A stretch of DNA of 64,000 bases from Pseudomonadota bacterium (GCA_018821535.1 JAHJLV010000008.1:79185-143184), one strand, 5' to 3'. Counted from the stretch's first letter, positions 9,302-17,507 are shown. Translations and numbers: made by a program. The notes: generated by a model not told the origin, from the sequence alone.

Positions 9302-9319
9302 TTTTTCTAAAGTTTTCCC

Positions 9320-9378
9320 TTGACTGCATCATTTTTTATGATGTAAACAGTTAACAGGTTTAAGTTTTAACCTGATAA
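9320..9378 (+). promoter_or_regulatory. Early promoter and candidate repressor operators
   Basis: In the divergent gap between repressor and first early gene. TTAACA (9351-9356), a 16-base spacer and TGATAA (9373-9378) form a possible early rightward promoter. The palindrome CAGGTT-N8-AACCTG (9355-9374) sits across that spacer. A second palindrome, CATCAT-N5-ATGATG (9327-9343), lies upstream, next to TTGACT at 9320. Two dyads in a short divergent region is what a lysis-lysogeny switch looks like; binding is inferred. Confidence 0.6.
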
Positions 9379-9412
9379 AAAATTACATTACTTTTTTAAG
9401 GGACGTTTTGCA

Positions 9413-9886
9413 ATGACAAAAATTCACACATCTTATGACCAGAGATGGGTACAAGCGAACCTTCCACTGGCAGAAATTAAGTCTTTTAATTGTTCTGCTG
9501 GCAGTTTCAGAAGGAAGGAAGCTGTGCAGGAGGCTTTGTGTCGGGCGCTTAAGCGCAGCATGCTATCCAGAGAGGAAGTGGCAGATGAGATGTCCAGGTT
9601 GGTTGGAGAAAAAATATCAGTGAGCCATATCGCCAACTGGACGGCAGAATCAAAAAACGGCTGGCGGTTGCCATTGGAATATACAGCGGCATTAACCCAT
9701 ATATTAAATGACACTGGAATTGTGAAAGCCGCGCTCCTTGGATCTGGAATTAATATCCTGGATGACAAGGAAATGGCCCTTTATGAAATTGGCAAAGCAA
9801 TTGAAGACAAGCGCGAAAATGATGCCAAATTAAGAGAAAGCCGCGATAGGTTGAAACAGCTGCAGTTGATGAGAGGAGGCAGATGA
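9413..9886 (+). CDS. First early phage gene, probable DNA-binding regulator (Ner-position)
   Basis: 157 aa, SD AAGGGA 11 bases upstream. Residues 30-110 are helical with an arrangement (REEVADEMSRLVGEKISVSHIANWTA) that fits a helix-turn-helix; the tail is a basic coiled coil. Proteins of this kind occupy the Ner position (first gene opposite the repressor) in transposable phages of deltaproteobacteria, where a negative regulator of early transcription is expected. The role is inferred from position. Confidence 0.7.
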   Translation: MTKIHTSYDQRWVQANLPLAEIKSFNCSAGSFRRKEAVQEALCRALKRSMLSREEVADEMSRLVGEKISVSHIANWTAESKNGWRLPLEYTAALTHILNDTGIVKAALLGSGINILDDKEMALYEIGKAIEDKRENDAKLRESRDRLKQLQLMRGGR

Positions 9887-10083
9887 TGGCATGTGTAGAG
9901 GTTAGGGTCTGGATGGTCCGCAAAGGGATCAAGCCAGGCGCTATTATAAAAGGATACGGGGTGTCTGCCCAGTTTCTGGATAGATACCTTAAAGGCAAAG
10001 CAACATCAAAGCCCCTTACTGAATATTTTATCGGCGAAGGATGTCCTGAAAAACTTTTTAACAACGGCAAAGTGGTCGCATAG
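9883..10083 (+). CDS. Small phage early protein, helix-turn-helix-like
   Basis: 66 aa, starts inside the stop codon of the previous gene (ATGA overlap) with the SD GAGGAGG in front. The sequence VRKGIKPGAIIKGYGVSAQFLDRYLKGK at residues 11-38 (described by its ends) resembles a lambda-repressor-like helix-turn-helix. Probably a second small DNA-binding regulator of the early operon. Confidence 0.65.
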   Translation: MMACVEVRVWMVRKGIKPGAIIKGYGVSAQFLDRYLKGKATSKPLTEYFIGEGCPEKLFNNGKVVA

Positions 10084-10091
10084 GAGGCAAA

Positions 10092-10277
10092 ATGGATGGT
10101 TATGATTATTCAATGATCATTATTTCTGCAGGTGTTGCTCTTCGGATTGTATCAAGCAGTCTATTTGATTTTTTAGCTTGGAAACGGAATTGTCAAAAAG
10201 AATCCTCAAACACAGAGCAAAAATCATTATCTGAATCAGAGCAAAAATTAGATAGAAATACCAGAGATCATTTTTAA
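10092..10277 (+). CDS. Possible small membrane protein
   Basis: 61 aa. It has a perfect SD AGGAGG six bases before its ATG, one hydrophobic segment (MIIISAGVALRIVSSSLFDFLAW) and a polar Ser/Glu/Gln-rich tail. The local sequence is much more AT-rich than its neighbours and a longer, more protein-like membrane ORF lies on the opposite strand, so one of the two may be spurious. The SD favours this one. Confidence 0.4.
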   Translation: MDGYDYSMIIISAGVALRIVSSSLFDFLAWKRNCQKESSNTEQKSLSESEQKLDRNTRDHF

Positions 10278-10476
10278 AAAATTGGACATGAGGAAGGGTC
10301 TTATACGTGAAAAACAAATCTCCAAGGATAATAATCACAACAGCGAAAAGCTCAGCACTCGCTTTGGCAGCAAAATGTAAAAGGATGTCACTGTATGAAT
10401 GTTTATTCTGGTCCATTGGTTTTGTAATTATCAAAAAAAACATCAAAAATAAAGGGATAAAAAATGGCTGAAACAC
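10120..10476 (-). CDS. Possible antisense two-helix membrane protein (moron candidate)
   Basis: 118 aa from GTG, or about 98 aa from the internal ATG at 10416 (MDQNKHSYSD...). Two convincing hydrophobic helices are present (ELFAVVIIILGDLFF and FYLIFALIQIMIFALCLRIL) with a polar tail, composition unlike a random shadow. It runs against the early operon and has no visible SD at either start. It may be an inserted accessory gene carried in an AT-rich patch, or a chance ORF. Confidence 0.35.
   Translation of the reverse strand: MFQPFFIPLFLMFFLIITKPMDQNKHSYSDILLHFAAKASAELFAVVIIILGDLFFTYKTLPHVQFFKNDLWYFYLIFALIQIMIFALCLRILFDNSVSKLKNQIDCLIQSEEQHLQK
10307..10471 (+). CDS. Possible 54-aa peptide (weak)
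   Basis: GTG start with AGGAAGGG upstream; reads MKNKSPRIIITTAKSS and so on to a stop just inside the next gene. Basic, with a short hydrophobic patch. It lies in the same AT-rich patch as the antisense ORF, and only one of these is likely to be real. Confidence 0.2.
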   Translation: MKNKSPRIIITTAKSSALALAAKCKRMSLYECLFWSIGFVIIKKNIKNKGIKNG

Positions 10477-11300
10477 TGGTACAAATGATTCAGGAAGGCA
10501 AGGATATCAGCACCACGTTGACTGATACGGAGCGGGAACGGTTTGATGTGTGTGAACAGGTGATCAAGAAGGGGCTTGGAACCTTTCTTGATGTTGGATG
10601 CTCTTTGGCTGAGATTCGGGATAACCGGCTTTATCGTGAAACCCACAAGACCTTTGAAAAATATTGTAAAGAAATATGGGATTTGAGTAAGGGGTATGCA
10701 ACTCAACAGATATGCGGGTATGAAGCTGTCACCCTTCTGGAATCAAAAATGGTTGCAATTGCAACCAAAAACAAATCTGAAGATACCGACCAAGGTGAAG
10801 AAAAATGCACGGACTGCCCGCACCGCAAGGCTCTTGCAAACAAAGACAAAGGCGTAAAGATCCCGGGTGAATTCGGCAAATGCACCCGCCCAGAAGGTTT
10901 GTGCGAAAAACACACCCAGCCGGAAGACCCTGCCCGGCAGGAGATTGTCCTGCCAATAAACGAAGCCCAGACCCGGCCTTTGACAAAATTGGCTCCGGAT
11001 GACCAGGTCAAAGCATGGGGCCTTGTCCTGCAATGGCTCAATGATGGCAAAAAGCTCACTGCCGGGCTGGTCAATAAAGCCGCAAAGGAAGTCAAAGGCG
11101 AAGCTATTGTCAGAAAGGTGGCAAACACCCAGCAGGCCGTAGATAAAACCACCCTGGTCAGCCAGATATTCAAAAAACAGTACCAGGTGATGCTGGATGT
11201 CATCTCTGCAGAGCGCAACACCAATTATGCCACATCATCACCAAAAGTAATGGTCCAGTATCTTGAAAAAATGATTGAAGTCATCAAAATGGATAATTAA
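10464..11300 (+). CDS. Phage early protein with Cys-rich centre
   Basis: 278 aa. Residues 30-85 carry a pattern common in phage and mobile-element early proteins (LGTFLDVGCSLAEIRD, then LYRETHKTFEKYCKE). Residues 113-150 hold CTDCPHR and later CTRPEGLCEKHT, a probable zinc site. The C-terminal third is helical. It directly precedes the transposase (2-base gap). A DNA-binding role in transposition or replication is likely from position, not demonstrated. Confidence 0.7.
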   Translation: MAETLVQMIQEGKDISTTLTDTERERFDVCEQVIKKGLGTFLDVGCSLAEIRDNRLYRETHKTFEKYCKEIWDLSKGYATQQICGYEAVTLLESKMVAIATKNKSEDTDQGEEKCTDCPHRKALANKDKGVKIPGEFGKCTRPEGLCEKHTQPEDPARQEIVLPINEAQTRPLTKLAPDDQVKAWGLVLQWLNDGKKLTAGLVNKAAKEVKGEAIVRKVANTQQAVDKTTLVSQIFKKQYQVMLDVISAERNTNYATSSPKVMVQYLEKMIEVIKMDN

Positions 11301-11302
11301 TC

Positions 11303-13414
11303 ATGTCTCTTGTCGCAGAATCAGAAATTTGCAGCGCCCTGGGCGTTGGATCAAAAGCAGTCCAGCTTCGGGCGGTATCAGAGAGCTGGCCGATTGTAAA
11401 AAAACACAAACAAGGCGGCAGTGAGCGTCTATATATAATGGACATGCTGCCGATCCCGGTCAGGAAAAACCTGGTACAGTATCACGGATCGGTCAGGATG
11501 TATGACACCCTGATTCCGGAAAAATCAAAGCAGATCGGCATGGCCAAGTTCCAGCTTGTAAAGGCATTCCGGATTGCAAAAGAACAGGCCCCCTGGGGCG
11601 GCAAGGCAGAAGCTGCTGCAAATTTTCTGCTGGCATATAATGCCGGGGTGCTGATGCCGGATGTATTTGAGCAGCTTGGCGTGATTGCCGAACGCACCCT
11701 GGATGCCCTGGACAAAAGACTGCGTGATCATAACGATGATTACCTGTCAATCTGCGATGGCCGGGGCGGATGGAAGAAACACGGCACCACAAAATATAAA
11801 GACCGCAATTTATCCGAACAGGCAAAAGCCATCTTCCTGAAATGTTATCTGCACCCATCCAGGCCCACTGTGATCATGTCCATCCGGGCCGCCCTGATGA
11901 CGCTTGAAAAAATCGGTTCCGACGAACAGCCCGGGGAAAGTACCTTCCGCCGGTGGCTTAAAGATTTTAAGAAAAATAATTCCCATGTGATCTGCCTGGC
12001 GAGGGATGGCATGAAAGCCTATACCGACAATTACGGCCCGTACGGCACACGGGACGCCAGCCTGCTTGAGGTTGGGCAATGCCTGGTAGCAGATGGCAAG
12101 ACCCTGAACTTTAACATCGCACATCCAGACACCGGACGTCCCACACGCATGAAGCTGATTGTGTTTTTTGACTGGGCAAGCCGATACCCGGCTGGCTGGC
12201 AGATCATGCTGGAAGAAAACACCATGGCCATTATGGCAGCATTCCGGAACGCCGTGGAGACCCTGGGCAAATATCCGGCATGTGTGTATCTTGATAACGG
12301 CAAGGCGTTTAAATCCAAAGTCTTCATGGAGACGGATCCGGATTTTGAAGAATTAACCGGGCTGTATGGCAGGGTGGGCACGGCCGTAACTTTTGCAAAG
12401 CCATACAATGGCCGGGCCAAGGTGGTTGAGCGCTTTTTCTTGACCGTACAGAATCAGCTTGAGTTCATGATCCCGTCGTATTGCGGTGACAGCATCCAGA
12501 CAAAGCCTGCCTGGATGCACAGAAACGAAAAATTCCACAAAGCCTGGCACGAGGCCAGAACGCAAGAATGGCTCCCCACTATCCGGGAAGCTGCGCACAT
12601 TATCGGCGCTTATTTTAAATGGTATGGATCACAGCCGCACGAGGATCTTCCTGCACCACCGTCCCAGATATTTCTGGCCGGACGAGGCCCCGGCATTGAT
12701 CCATTACAGCTGAACAATGATTTTCTATGGCGCAAGGAATTGTCACCGCGCAACTGCCGGGTCCGGCTCTGGAACATTGATTACGAATCTGACTGCCTGC
12801 ATGGGCTGGCACGAAATCATAAGATTATCGCAAAATACAATACTGCTGATCTTGGCAGGATCTGGTGTTATACCGACACCGGCCATTATCTTGGGGAAGC
12901 TTATCCGGTTCAGGCCCTGCACCCCATGGCCAGCCTGTTCGGTGACCAGGTATCTGTGGATCAGGTCAAAGACCACAATAAACGCCTGGCAAAACTCAAA
13001 AAACAGACCCGGCAGAACCTTGCAGATCTGGGCGTCAGCCATGAAAGCCAGGATGCGCTGGACATCCTTCCGTTTGCGCAGATTGCTCAGAAAGCCCCCA
13101 TCATGAATAGACATACACCGGCAGGATCCACCATGAAAAAGCTGCCTGAAACAACCCCAAAAGAAATCAAGCGCCTGGAAGCCATTGCCCAGGTCGCAAA
13201 AGAAGAACAGCAGAAAGAACCTGCCATCCCCCGGCCCAAATACTGGTCCGGAGATCTGGAACATTATGAATGGTGTTTTGAACTTGTCTATAAACATAAC
13301 CTGCAGCCTGATCTTGAGGACCGCCGGTTTATGAAAGAATTTGAGTCCGCTGCAGTGTTTAAGGATTACCGGCAGCGGTTTGAGGATTTAAAAGCAATTT
13401 ATAACATAAATTAA
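11303..13414 (+). CDS. Mu-type DDE transposase (MuA family)
   Basis: 703 aa, close to MuA (663 aa). It joins phage ends to target DNA for integration and replicative transposition. Residues 1-60 form the winged-helix Mu DNA-binding domain; the catalytic core has Asp264 (VADGKTLNF), Asp331 (VYLDNGKAF) and Glu376 (AKVVERFF), spacing very near MuA Asp269/Asp336/Glu392. The C-terminal 150 residues correspond to the beta-barrel and MuB-interaction regions. It is followed by the MuB-like gene after 12 bases. Confidence 0.96.
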   Translation: MSLVAESEICSALGVGSKAVQLRAVSESWPIVKKHKQGGSERLYIMDMLPIPVRKNLVQYHGSVRMYDTLIPEKSKQIGMAKFQLVKAFRIAKEQAPWGGKAEAAANFLLAYNAGVLMPDVFEQLGVIAERTLDALDKRLRDHNDDYLSICDGRGGWKKHGTTKYKDRNLSEQAKAIFLKCYLHPSRPTVIMSIRAALMTLEKIGSDEQPGESTFRRWLKDFKKNNSHVICLARDGMKAYTDNYGPYGTRDASLLEVGQCLVADGKTLNFNIAHPDTGRPTRMKLIVFFDWASRYPAGWQIMLEENTMAIMAAFRNAVETLGKYPACVYLDNGKAFKSKVFMETDPDFEELTGLYGRVGTAVTFAKPYNGRAKVVERFFLTVQNQLEFMIPSYCGDSIQTKPAWMHRNEKFHKAWHEARTQEWLPTIREAAHIIGAYFKWYGSQPHEDLPAPPSQIFLAGRGPGIDPLQLNNDFLWRKELSPRNCRVRLWNIDYESDCLHGLARNHKIIAKYNTADLGRIWCYTDTGHYLGEAYPVQALHPMASLFGDQVSVDQVKDHNKRLAKLKKQTRQNLADLGVSHESQDALDILPFAQIAQKAPIMNRHTPAGSTMKKLPETTPKEIKRLEAIAQVAKEEQQKEPAIPRPKYWSGDLEHYEWCFELVYKHNLQPDLEDRRFMKEFESAAVFKDYRQRFEDLKAIYNIN

Positions 13415-13426
13415 AAAGGAGGATCA

Positions 13427-14143
13427 TTGAAAAACATTTTTATTGAAACCCGGCGTGTGGCGCTTTTTCGCGAGGCTGTAAAAGTTGTGCTGGATACGGA
13501 AAAAGGCCAGCCCGGCCTGATGGTTGTCTGGGGCTTTGCCGGTATGGGCAAAACCGAAGCATCCCGGAAGTTGGCCGTGGAAAAGCACCAGAGTGTTGTG
13601 TATGTCCGGGTGATGCAGGACTGGACACCCAGAGCCATGCTTGCCGCCATCTGTGTTGAGCTGAACGGCATGAAACCCACCCGCGTGGAGCTTGCAAAAC
13701 GGGCCATCATTGAAGAGCTGGAGCGCAGCCCGAAACTGATATTCATGGATGAGGCGGACCGGCTGAACATCTCCCTGGTGGAACACCTGCGGGATATCCA
13801 CGATGAAAGCGGCGCACCCATTGCCATGATCGGCGAACCCAGCCTGTACGGCAGCCTGACTGCCCGCCGCAGGATCTGGGACCGGGTCACCCAGGTGGTG
13901 GAATTCGGCCCGGTGATCACAGATGATGTGGTGATGTTCGGTATGAAAGCCTGTGATCTGAAAGTCAAAGCAGAGGCTGCAGCAGAACTGGTCCGCAGAT
14001 GTCAGGGATCTTTCCGGCTGCTTTATCATTTGATGAAGGATCTGGAACGTCAGGCAAAGGCAAACAAAATGGATGCGGTTGAACTGGAAATGGTCGAAGC
14101 CCTGCCGGATCGGCGCAAGGCACCGACAAAGGAGTCCAGATGA
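13427..14143 (+). CDS. MuB-like transposition target-selection ATPase
   Basis: 238 aa AAA+ ATPase that delivers target DNA to the transposase and protects phage ends from self-insertion. Walker A GFAGMGKT at residues 36-43 and Walker B LIFMDEAD near 104-111. Start is TTG, chosen because AAAGGAGG stands five bases upstream and no ATG fits. It lacks the N-terminal helix-turn-helix of MuB (312 aa), so it is the shorter form found in B3/D3112-like and Tn7 TnsC-like relatives. Confidence 0.92.
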   Translation: MKNIFIETRRVALFREAVKVVLDTEKGQPGLMVVWGFAGMGKTEASRKLAVEKHQSVVYVRVMQDWTPRAMLAAICVELNGMKPTRVELAKRAIIEELERSPKLIFMDEADRLNISLVEHLRDIHDESGAPIAMIGEPSLYGSLTARRRIWDRVTQVVEFGPVITDDVVMFGMKACDLKVKAEAAAELVRRCQGSFRLLYHLMKDLERQAKANKMDAVELEMVEALPDRRKAPTKESR

Positions 14144-14736
14144 AGGAGTCCACATTGAACGCAACCCAGATGGTCAGAAACTATGCCGCAGCCAACGGCA
14201 TCATCCGTAAAAAAGACGTCCGGATAGCATTGAACTTGTCCATTGATCAGACAGCCTATGCTTTTGATACGCTCAAGCGACAGGGATATATCAGCCAGAT
14301 TAAACACGGGATGTACAAGTTCTGTGAGGCTGTTGAAAAGCCCGGCGCAGATATCAATGACAAGATCTGGAAAGCCATGAAAGTATCCGGGACATTTACC
14401 ATGCATGATATTGCAAAGCTGGCTGAATCAACGGTCAATTATGTTTACAAGCGGTTTCGTTTTTTCCGGGCACAAGGATATATCCAGCAGTACGGAGTCA
14501 AGCGGACCGGCAGAACCAGCCAGATGAAGCTGTGGCGGCTCACATTAAGCGGCAAGGAAAAAGCGCTTGCACCCAACGAGGAAGAGTTCACGCCGGACCC
14601 GTTTGTCATGGCGGCAGTCAATCTGAATCGTCTGATTTGCTCCGGGGTAGCTATCCGGGATCATGAGGCTGGAAAACAGGCGCTTGAGTTCTGTGACCAG
14701 ATAAGAAAAGGCCTGGAAGATGCAGCAACATCTTAA
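14140..14736 (+). CDS. Phage early protein with two winged-helix-like domains
   Basis: 198 aa, start overlaps the MuB stop (ATGA). Residues 8-60 (VRNYAAANGIIRKKDVRIAL, then QGYISQIKHGMYKF) and 72-135 (IWKAMKVSGTFTMHDIAKL, then QGYIQQYG) look like two consecutive winged helix-turn-helix folds related by duplication. Probably a DNA-binding helper of transposition or early control. Not assigned to a named family. Confidence 0.7.
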   Translation: MKESTLNATQMVRNYAAANGIIRKKDVRIALNLSIDQTAYAFDTLKRQGYISQIKHGMYKFCEAVEKPGADINDKIWKAMKVSGTFTMHDIAKLAESTVNYVYKRFRFFRAQGYIQQYGVKRTGRTSQMKLWRLTLSGKEKALAPNEEEFTPDPFVMAAVNLNRLICSGVAIRDHEAGKQALEFCDQIRKGLEDAATS

Positions 14737-14760
14737 CCAGGCCTGAAAAGGATAACACAA

Positions 14761-14791
14761 GGCAATGGTATCCATCCTGGATGCCATTGTC
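14761..14791 (+). promoter_or_regulatory. Strong hairpin just before an SD
   Basis: GGCAATGGTATCC pairs with GGATGCCATTGTC (13 pairs, two G-U) around a five-base loop. It ends three bases before the SD AAAGGAGG of the zinc-ribbon gene. No U-run follows, so it is not a simple terminator; an mRNA processing, stability or translation-control element is more likely. Confidence 0.55.
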
Positions 14792-14807
14792 AAGAAAGGA
14801 GGTAATT

Positions 14808-15023
14808 TTGAATAGATTTGTAACCGGAATATTTGCACCGCAACAACGGAAAATCAAAAGACACAGCTATCTTATCCGGATGTACTGCCCGGACTGCCAT
14901 CAGTTCAAACAGGTCACCAACTCCGGCCTGCCCTGTAAGGATTGCGGATCAAACAACATCACCCTGGCAAGTAACTGGAAACCGGATCTGCATGTGATCC
15001 CGGGAGGCAAAAATGTTAGCTGA
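14808..15023 (+). CDS. Small zinc-ribbon phage protein
   Basis: 71 aa from TTG, chosen because AAAGGAGG lies six bases upstream; an in-frame ATG at 14781 is inside the hairpin and has no SD. Two CPDC/CKDC knuckles (YCPDCHQF and LPCKDCGS) form a four-cysteine zinc ribbon. Function unknown; part of the early accessory gene string. Confidence 0.65.
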   Translation: MNRFVTGIFAPQQRKIKRHSYLIRMYCPDCHQFKQVTNSGLPCKDCGSNNITLASNWKPDLHVIPGGKNVS

Positions 15024-15150
15024 TATATGGGCCGTGATCTGGTCTGATGCTTACCCATGGGTGGTGTACCGGGAGTGTGTCGGATTAAGCCTGCTTTATT
15101 TTACAATTGATTTTTTCCGCAAGGAGAAAGGCAAAAATGATCCCAAATAG
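15013..15150 (+). CDS. 45-aa early peptide, one hydrophobic helix
   Basis: Starts MLADIWAVIWSDAYPW with SD GGGAGG four to nine bases upstream, overlaps the zinc-ribbon gene by 11 bases and the gemA start by 14 bases. It contains a moderately hydrophobic segment (VVYRECVGLSLLYFTIDFF) and a basic tail. Tight overlaps on both sides suggest a real translated gene. Confidence 0.5.
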   Translation: MLADIWAVIWSDAYPWVVYRECVGLSLLYFTIDFFRKEKGKNDPK

Positions 15151-15541
15151 CAAAAAAGCCGTGATCCATATTGCCAAGGCACAGACCGGAATGACCGAGG
15201 ATGAATATCGGGATCTGCTTGGCAGCGTCGGCGCAGAATCATCAAAGGATCTGAACAGCAGAACATTTGACCAGGTCATGTCAAAGTTTGAGGCCCTGGG
15301 CTTTAAAACCACCACAAAGACCCGCACCATCCGCAAGGTCAGCAATCTGCCGAAAAACAAAAAAGCGCTGATGAAAAAGCTGGAAGCTATGCTGCTGGAT
15401 ATGGATCTGCCCTGGTCGTATGTGGACAGCATTGCCAGAAAACGATTTGGCAAGGATGCTGCCCAGTGGCTGGAAGGTGATGAGCTGTACAAGCTGGTAC
15501 AGATGATGGCGGTCTATCAGAAGCGTAAAAGGAAAGCATGA
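15137..15541 (+). CDS. GemA / Mu gp16-like protein (DUF1018)
   Basis: 134 aa. Matches the Mu GemA (gp16) family: N-terminal IHIAKAQTGMTEDEYRDLL, C-terminal DIARKRFG-like segment SIARKRFGKDAAQWL. In Mu, GemA affects host gene expression and DNA topology early in lytic growth. ATG 15137 is chosen over an upstream in-frame ATT because of the SD AAGGAG. It sits in the normal place downstream of the transposition genes. Confidence 0.88.
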   Translation: MIPNSKKAVIHIAKAQTGMTEDEYRDLLGSVGAESSKDLNSRTFDQVMSKFEALGFKTTTKTRTIRKVSNLPKNKKALMKKLEAMLLDMDLPWSYVDSIARKRFGKDAAQWLEGDELYKLVQMMAVYQKRKRKA

Positions 15542-15542
15542 A

Positions 15543-15995
15543 ATGAAACCAAGCTTAGACACATTTCGAAAATTTTTACAGGCCCGCATTGATGAAAAAA
15601 GGAGACAGCAAATGCCCCAACAAAAACGCAGAATGATCATTTTAACAGAGAATGGAAAGAAAAAGTGGTGTGCAAAATGCCAGGATTATCACCCTGCGGA
15701 TCTTTCCACCTTTTATCAGGATTTAAGGAGCAAGACCGGCCTGTCATCCTGGTGCCGGAAAAGCCAGGTAAAAGGAACTCAAAGCAAGGAACCTGATGTA
15801 GTAACGTCAACAGAAACTCCACAAGTTGAGATCCAGGATAAAGCAGCGGTTCTGGAGCTGGATTTCAGCGAATACACATGCCTGCACGAATGGCTGGTGA
15901 ATGAAGCCTGGGCCAATGTGCGCACACCGACCGAGCAGGCTATGTGGCTTATAATGTCAGGCAAAAAGGAGAAAGAGCAGCATGAAATTAGATGA
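15543..15995 (+). CDS. Phage early protein with short zinc-like motif
   Basis: 150 aa. A CAKCQDYH motif (near residue 43) followed by SSWCRKS suggests a zinc knuckle resembling those of HNH-associated phage proteins, but no HNH residues are seen. A second possible start, ATG 15612, has the stronger SD AAAAGGAG. The end overlaps the DUF3164 gene by 14 bases. Function unknown. Confidence 0.65.
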   Translation: MKPSLDTFRKFLQARIDEKRRQQMPQQKRRMIILTENGKKKWCAKCQDYHPADLSTFYQDLRSKTGLSSWCRKSQVKGTQSKEPDVVTSTETPQVEIQDKAAVLELDFSEYTCLHEWLVNEAWANVRTPTEQAMWLIMSGKKEKEQHEIR

Positions 15996-16587
15996 TTATA
16001 TGATGGATGCCCAGGGGCGGCTGGTGCACATGGATCAGGTCAAAGAGATCGACAAAACCCGTGACGGCCTTGTCAAATACCTGATTGAAAATGCCCTGGC
16101 TGTACAGAAAAAGATGGGCGAGTATAAAAACAACGCCATGTCTGAAATTGAGGCGTTTGTGGATCTTTCTGCCCAGGAATATGATGTGAAGCTTGGCGGC
16201 AAAAAAGGCAACCTGAACCTGCTGAGCTTTGACGGTAAATACAAAGTGCAGGTGCAGATCGCGGAATACATGACATTTGATGAGCGGCTGCAGGTGGCAA
16301 AACAGATGGTGGATGAATGCCTGACCAACTGGACAGAAGGCAGTCGATCCGAGATCAAGACCATCATCACAGATGCATTCCAGGTCAACCAGGAAGGCAA
16401 GATCAATATCCGGCGCATCCTTGCCCTGCGGCGGCTGGATATCAAAGATCCGCTGTGGCTCAAAGCCATGCAGGCAATATCCGACAGTCTGCAGGTGGTG
16501 GGTTCCAAGTCCTATATGCGCCTGTATGAACGCATCGGCAACCAGGATGCCTGGAAAAACATCAGTCTTGATTTTGCATCGTTATAA
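15982..16587 (+). CDS. DUF3164 family phage protein
   Basis: 201 aa, a standard early protein of transposable phages. Recognised by the order MDAQGRLV..., then KLGGKKGNLNLLSFDGKYKVQ and QVNQEGKINIRRILALRRLDI (each shown in part). Biochemical role unknown; often mis-annotated elsewhere as a sulfate transporter. It begins inside the preceding gene. Confidence 0.9.
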   Translation: MKLDDYMMDAQGRLVHMDQVKEIDKTRDGLVKYLIENALAVQKKMGEYKNNAMSEIEAFVDLSAQEYDVKLGGKKGNLNLLSFDGKYKVQVQIAEYMTFDERLQVAKQMVDECLTNWTEGSRSEIKTIITDAFQVNQEGKINIRRILALRRLDIKDPLWLKAMQAISDSLQVVGSKSYMRLYERIGNQDAWKNISLDFASL

Positions 16588-16600
16588 GGAGAAAACCATT

Positions 16601-16798
16601 ATGCAAAGAACACCTGCAAATATATGCTGCACATCCATTGATGATGCCCGAAGTTCTTTTTATCATACAGACGATCTTGAGCTGCTCAAGAATGCCATCC
16701 GATACGAACTGAAACACGGCAACCGGAAAGGCATGATCAAGATCCTTAAATCCAAAATCAGGCAGCTTGAAAACAGCCAGCGGAGCCACGGGCAATGA
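16601..16798 (+). CDS. Small phage early protein
   Basis: 65 aa starting MQRTPANICCTSIDD, SD AAGGAG ten bases upstream. Helical, basic C-terminus (LKSKIRQLENSQRSHGQ). Not recognised. The next small membrane ORF starts within its last codons (ATGA). Confidence 0.6.
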   Translation: MQRTPANICCTSIDDARSSFYHTDDLELLKNAIRYELKHGNRKGMIKILKSKIRQLENSQRSHGQ

Positions 16799-16953
16799 TT
16801 TTACAAGTCCTGCCCACCATCATCATGATTGAATCATTTGCCGCATGTGTCCCCTATGCCATCAACCGGCAATGGGGGCCTGCGGTTTACTGGTTTGCAG
16901 CCGGGCTGCTGAATTTGGCTGTAATCTATCTGATACCGGGAGCAAGATCGTGA
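16795..16953 (+). CDS. 52-aa membrane peptide with two hydrophobic helices
   Basis: Starts MILQVLPTIIMIESFAACV and continues VYWFAAGLLNLAVIYLI, two hydrophobic stretches separated by a short polar loop (NRQWGP). It overlaps the previous stop by four bases and the next GTG by four bases. It may be a small holin-like or host-takeover peptide; no family recognised. Confidence 0.5.
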   Translation: MILQVLPTIIMIESFAACVPYAINRQWGPAVYWFAAGLLNLAVIYLIPGARS

Positions 16954-17186
16954 GCAATTTGATACGGGCAGCCAGGGATCTGGTGCATGAGCTTTTGCAA
17001 GGCGTCAACCTGAAACAGGAAAGATATGTCAGACAGATTCTGCGTCAGGGATACCAGCAATACGGCTTGCGTATACCTTTTGGGCATACAAAGTCTGGAT
17101 ACAAGGCCTGGAGAAAAGCCTGCAATGAAGCAACCAGAAAACCCACGGCGAAGAAAATTGACCCTAAACAAATGGAGTTATTCTGA
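16950..17186 (+). CDS. Small basic phage protein
   Basis: 78 aa from GTG (SD GGGAG seven bases upstream; an ATG 35 codons further up lies inside the membrane-peptide gene and has no SD). Rich in Lys/Arg and helical (LKQERYVRQILRQGYQQYG). Directly followed by the Mor-like gene. Function unknown. Confidence 0.6.
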   Translation: MSNLIRAARDLVHELLQGVNLKQERYVRQILRQGYQQYGLRIPFGHTKSGYKAWRKACNEATRKPTAKKIDPKQMELF

Positions 17187-17507
17187 ATGAACGCTTGGGA
17201 TGAAGTTTTAACAGAAGATTTTAAAGGTGACACGGATATGTCACTGTTTGTTGAAACCTTCGGCTTAGACGCCGCCAAAAAATATATTGAAATTTTTGGT
17301 GGTGACTCTGTCTATGTCCCGAAAGCAGAATCCGTGATCCGCATGGGCCGAGACCGGAAGATCTACCGTGAGTTCAAGGAAAAGAATGTATCAATCGACG
17401 AGCTTGCCGCCCGGTACGGACTCACGCCCCGGCATATCCGTGTGATCCTCCAGGATCAGAAAAGACTGAACCGGCAAGTCAACGAAAAACAGCTTGAAAT
17501 GTTTTAA
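17187..17507 (+). CDS. Mor/C-family transcription activator
   Basis: 106 aa. The C-terminal half is the Mor helix-turn-helix (YVPKAESVIRMGRDRKIYRE, then IDELAARYGLTPRHIRVIL). In Mu, Mor turns on the middle promoter, and its relative C turns on the late genes; here only one member is present, so it probably drives the late operon directly. It is the last gene of the early unit but one and precedes the terminator at 17891. Confidence 0.9.
   Translation: MNAWDEVLTEDFKGDTDMSLFVETFGLDAAKKYIEIFGGDSVYVPKAESVIRMGRDRKIYREFKEKNVSIDELAARYGLTPRHIRVILQDQKRLNRQVNEKQLEMF

Noticed and set aside
12743..13297. Long minus-strand ORF over the transposase 3' part
   Set aside because: Phe/Cys-rich translation with no motif, typical shadow of the plus-strand gene.
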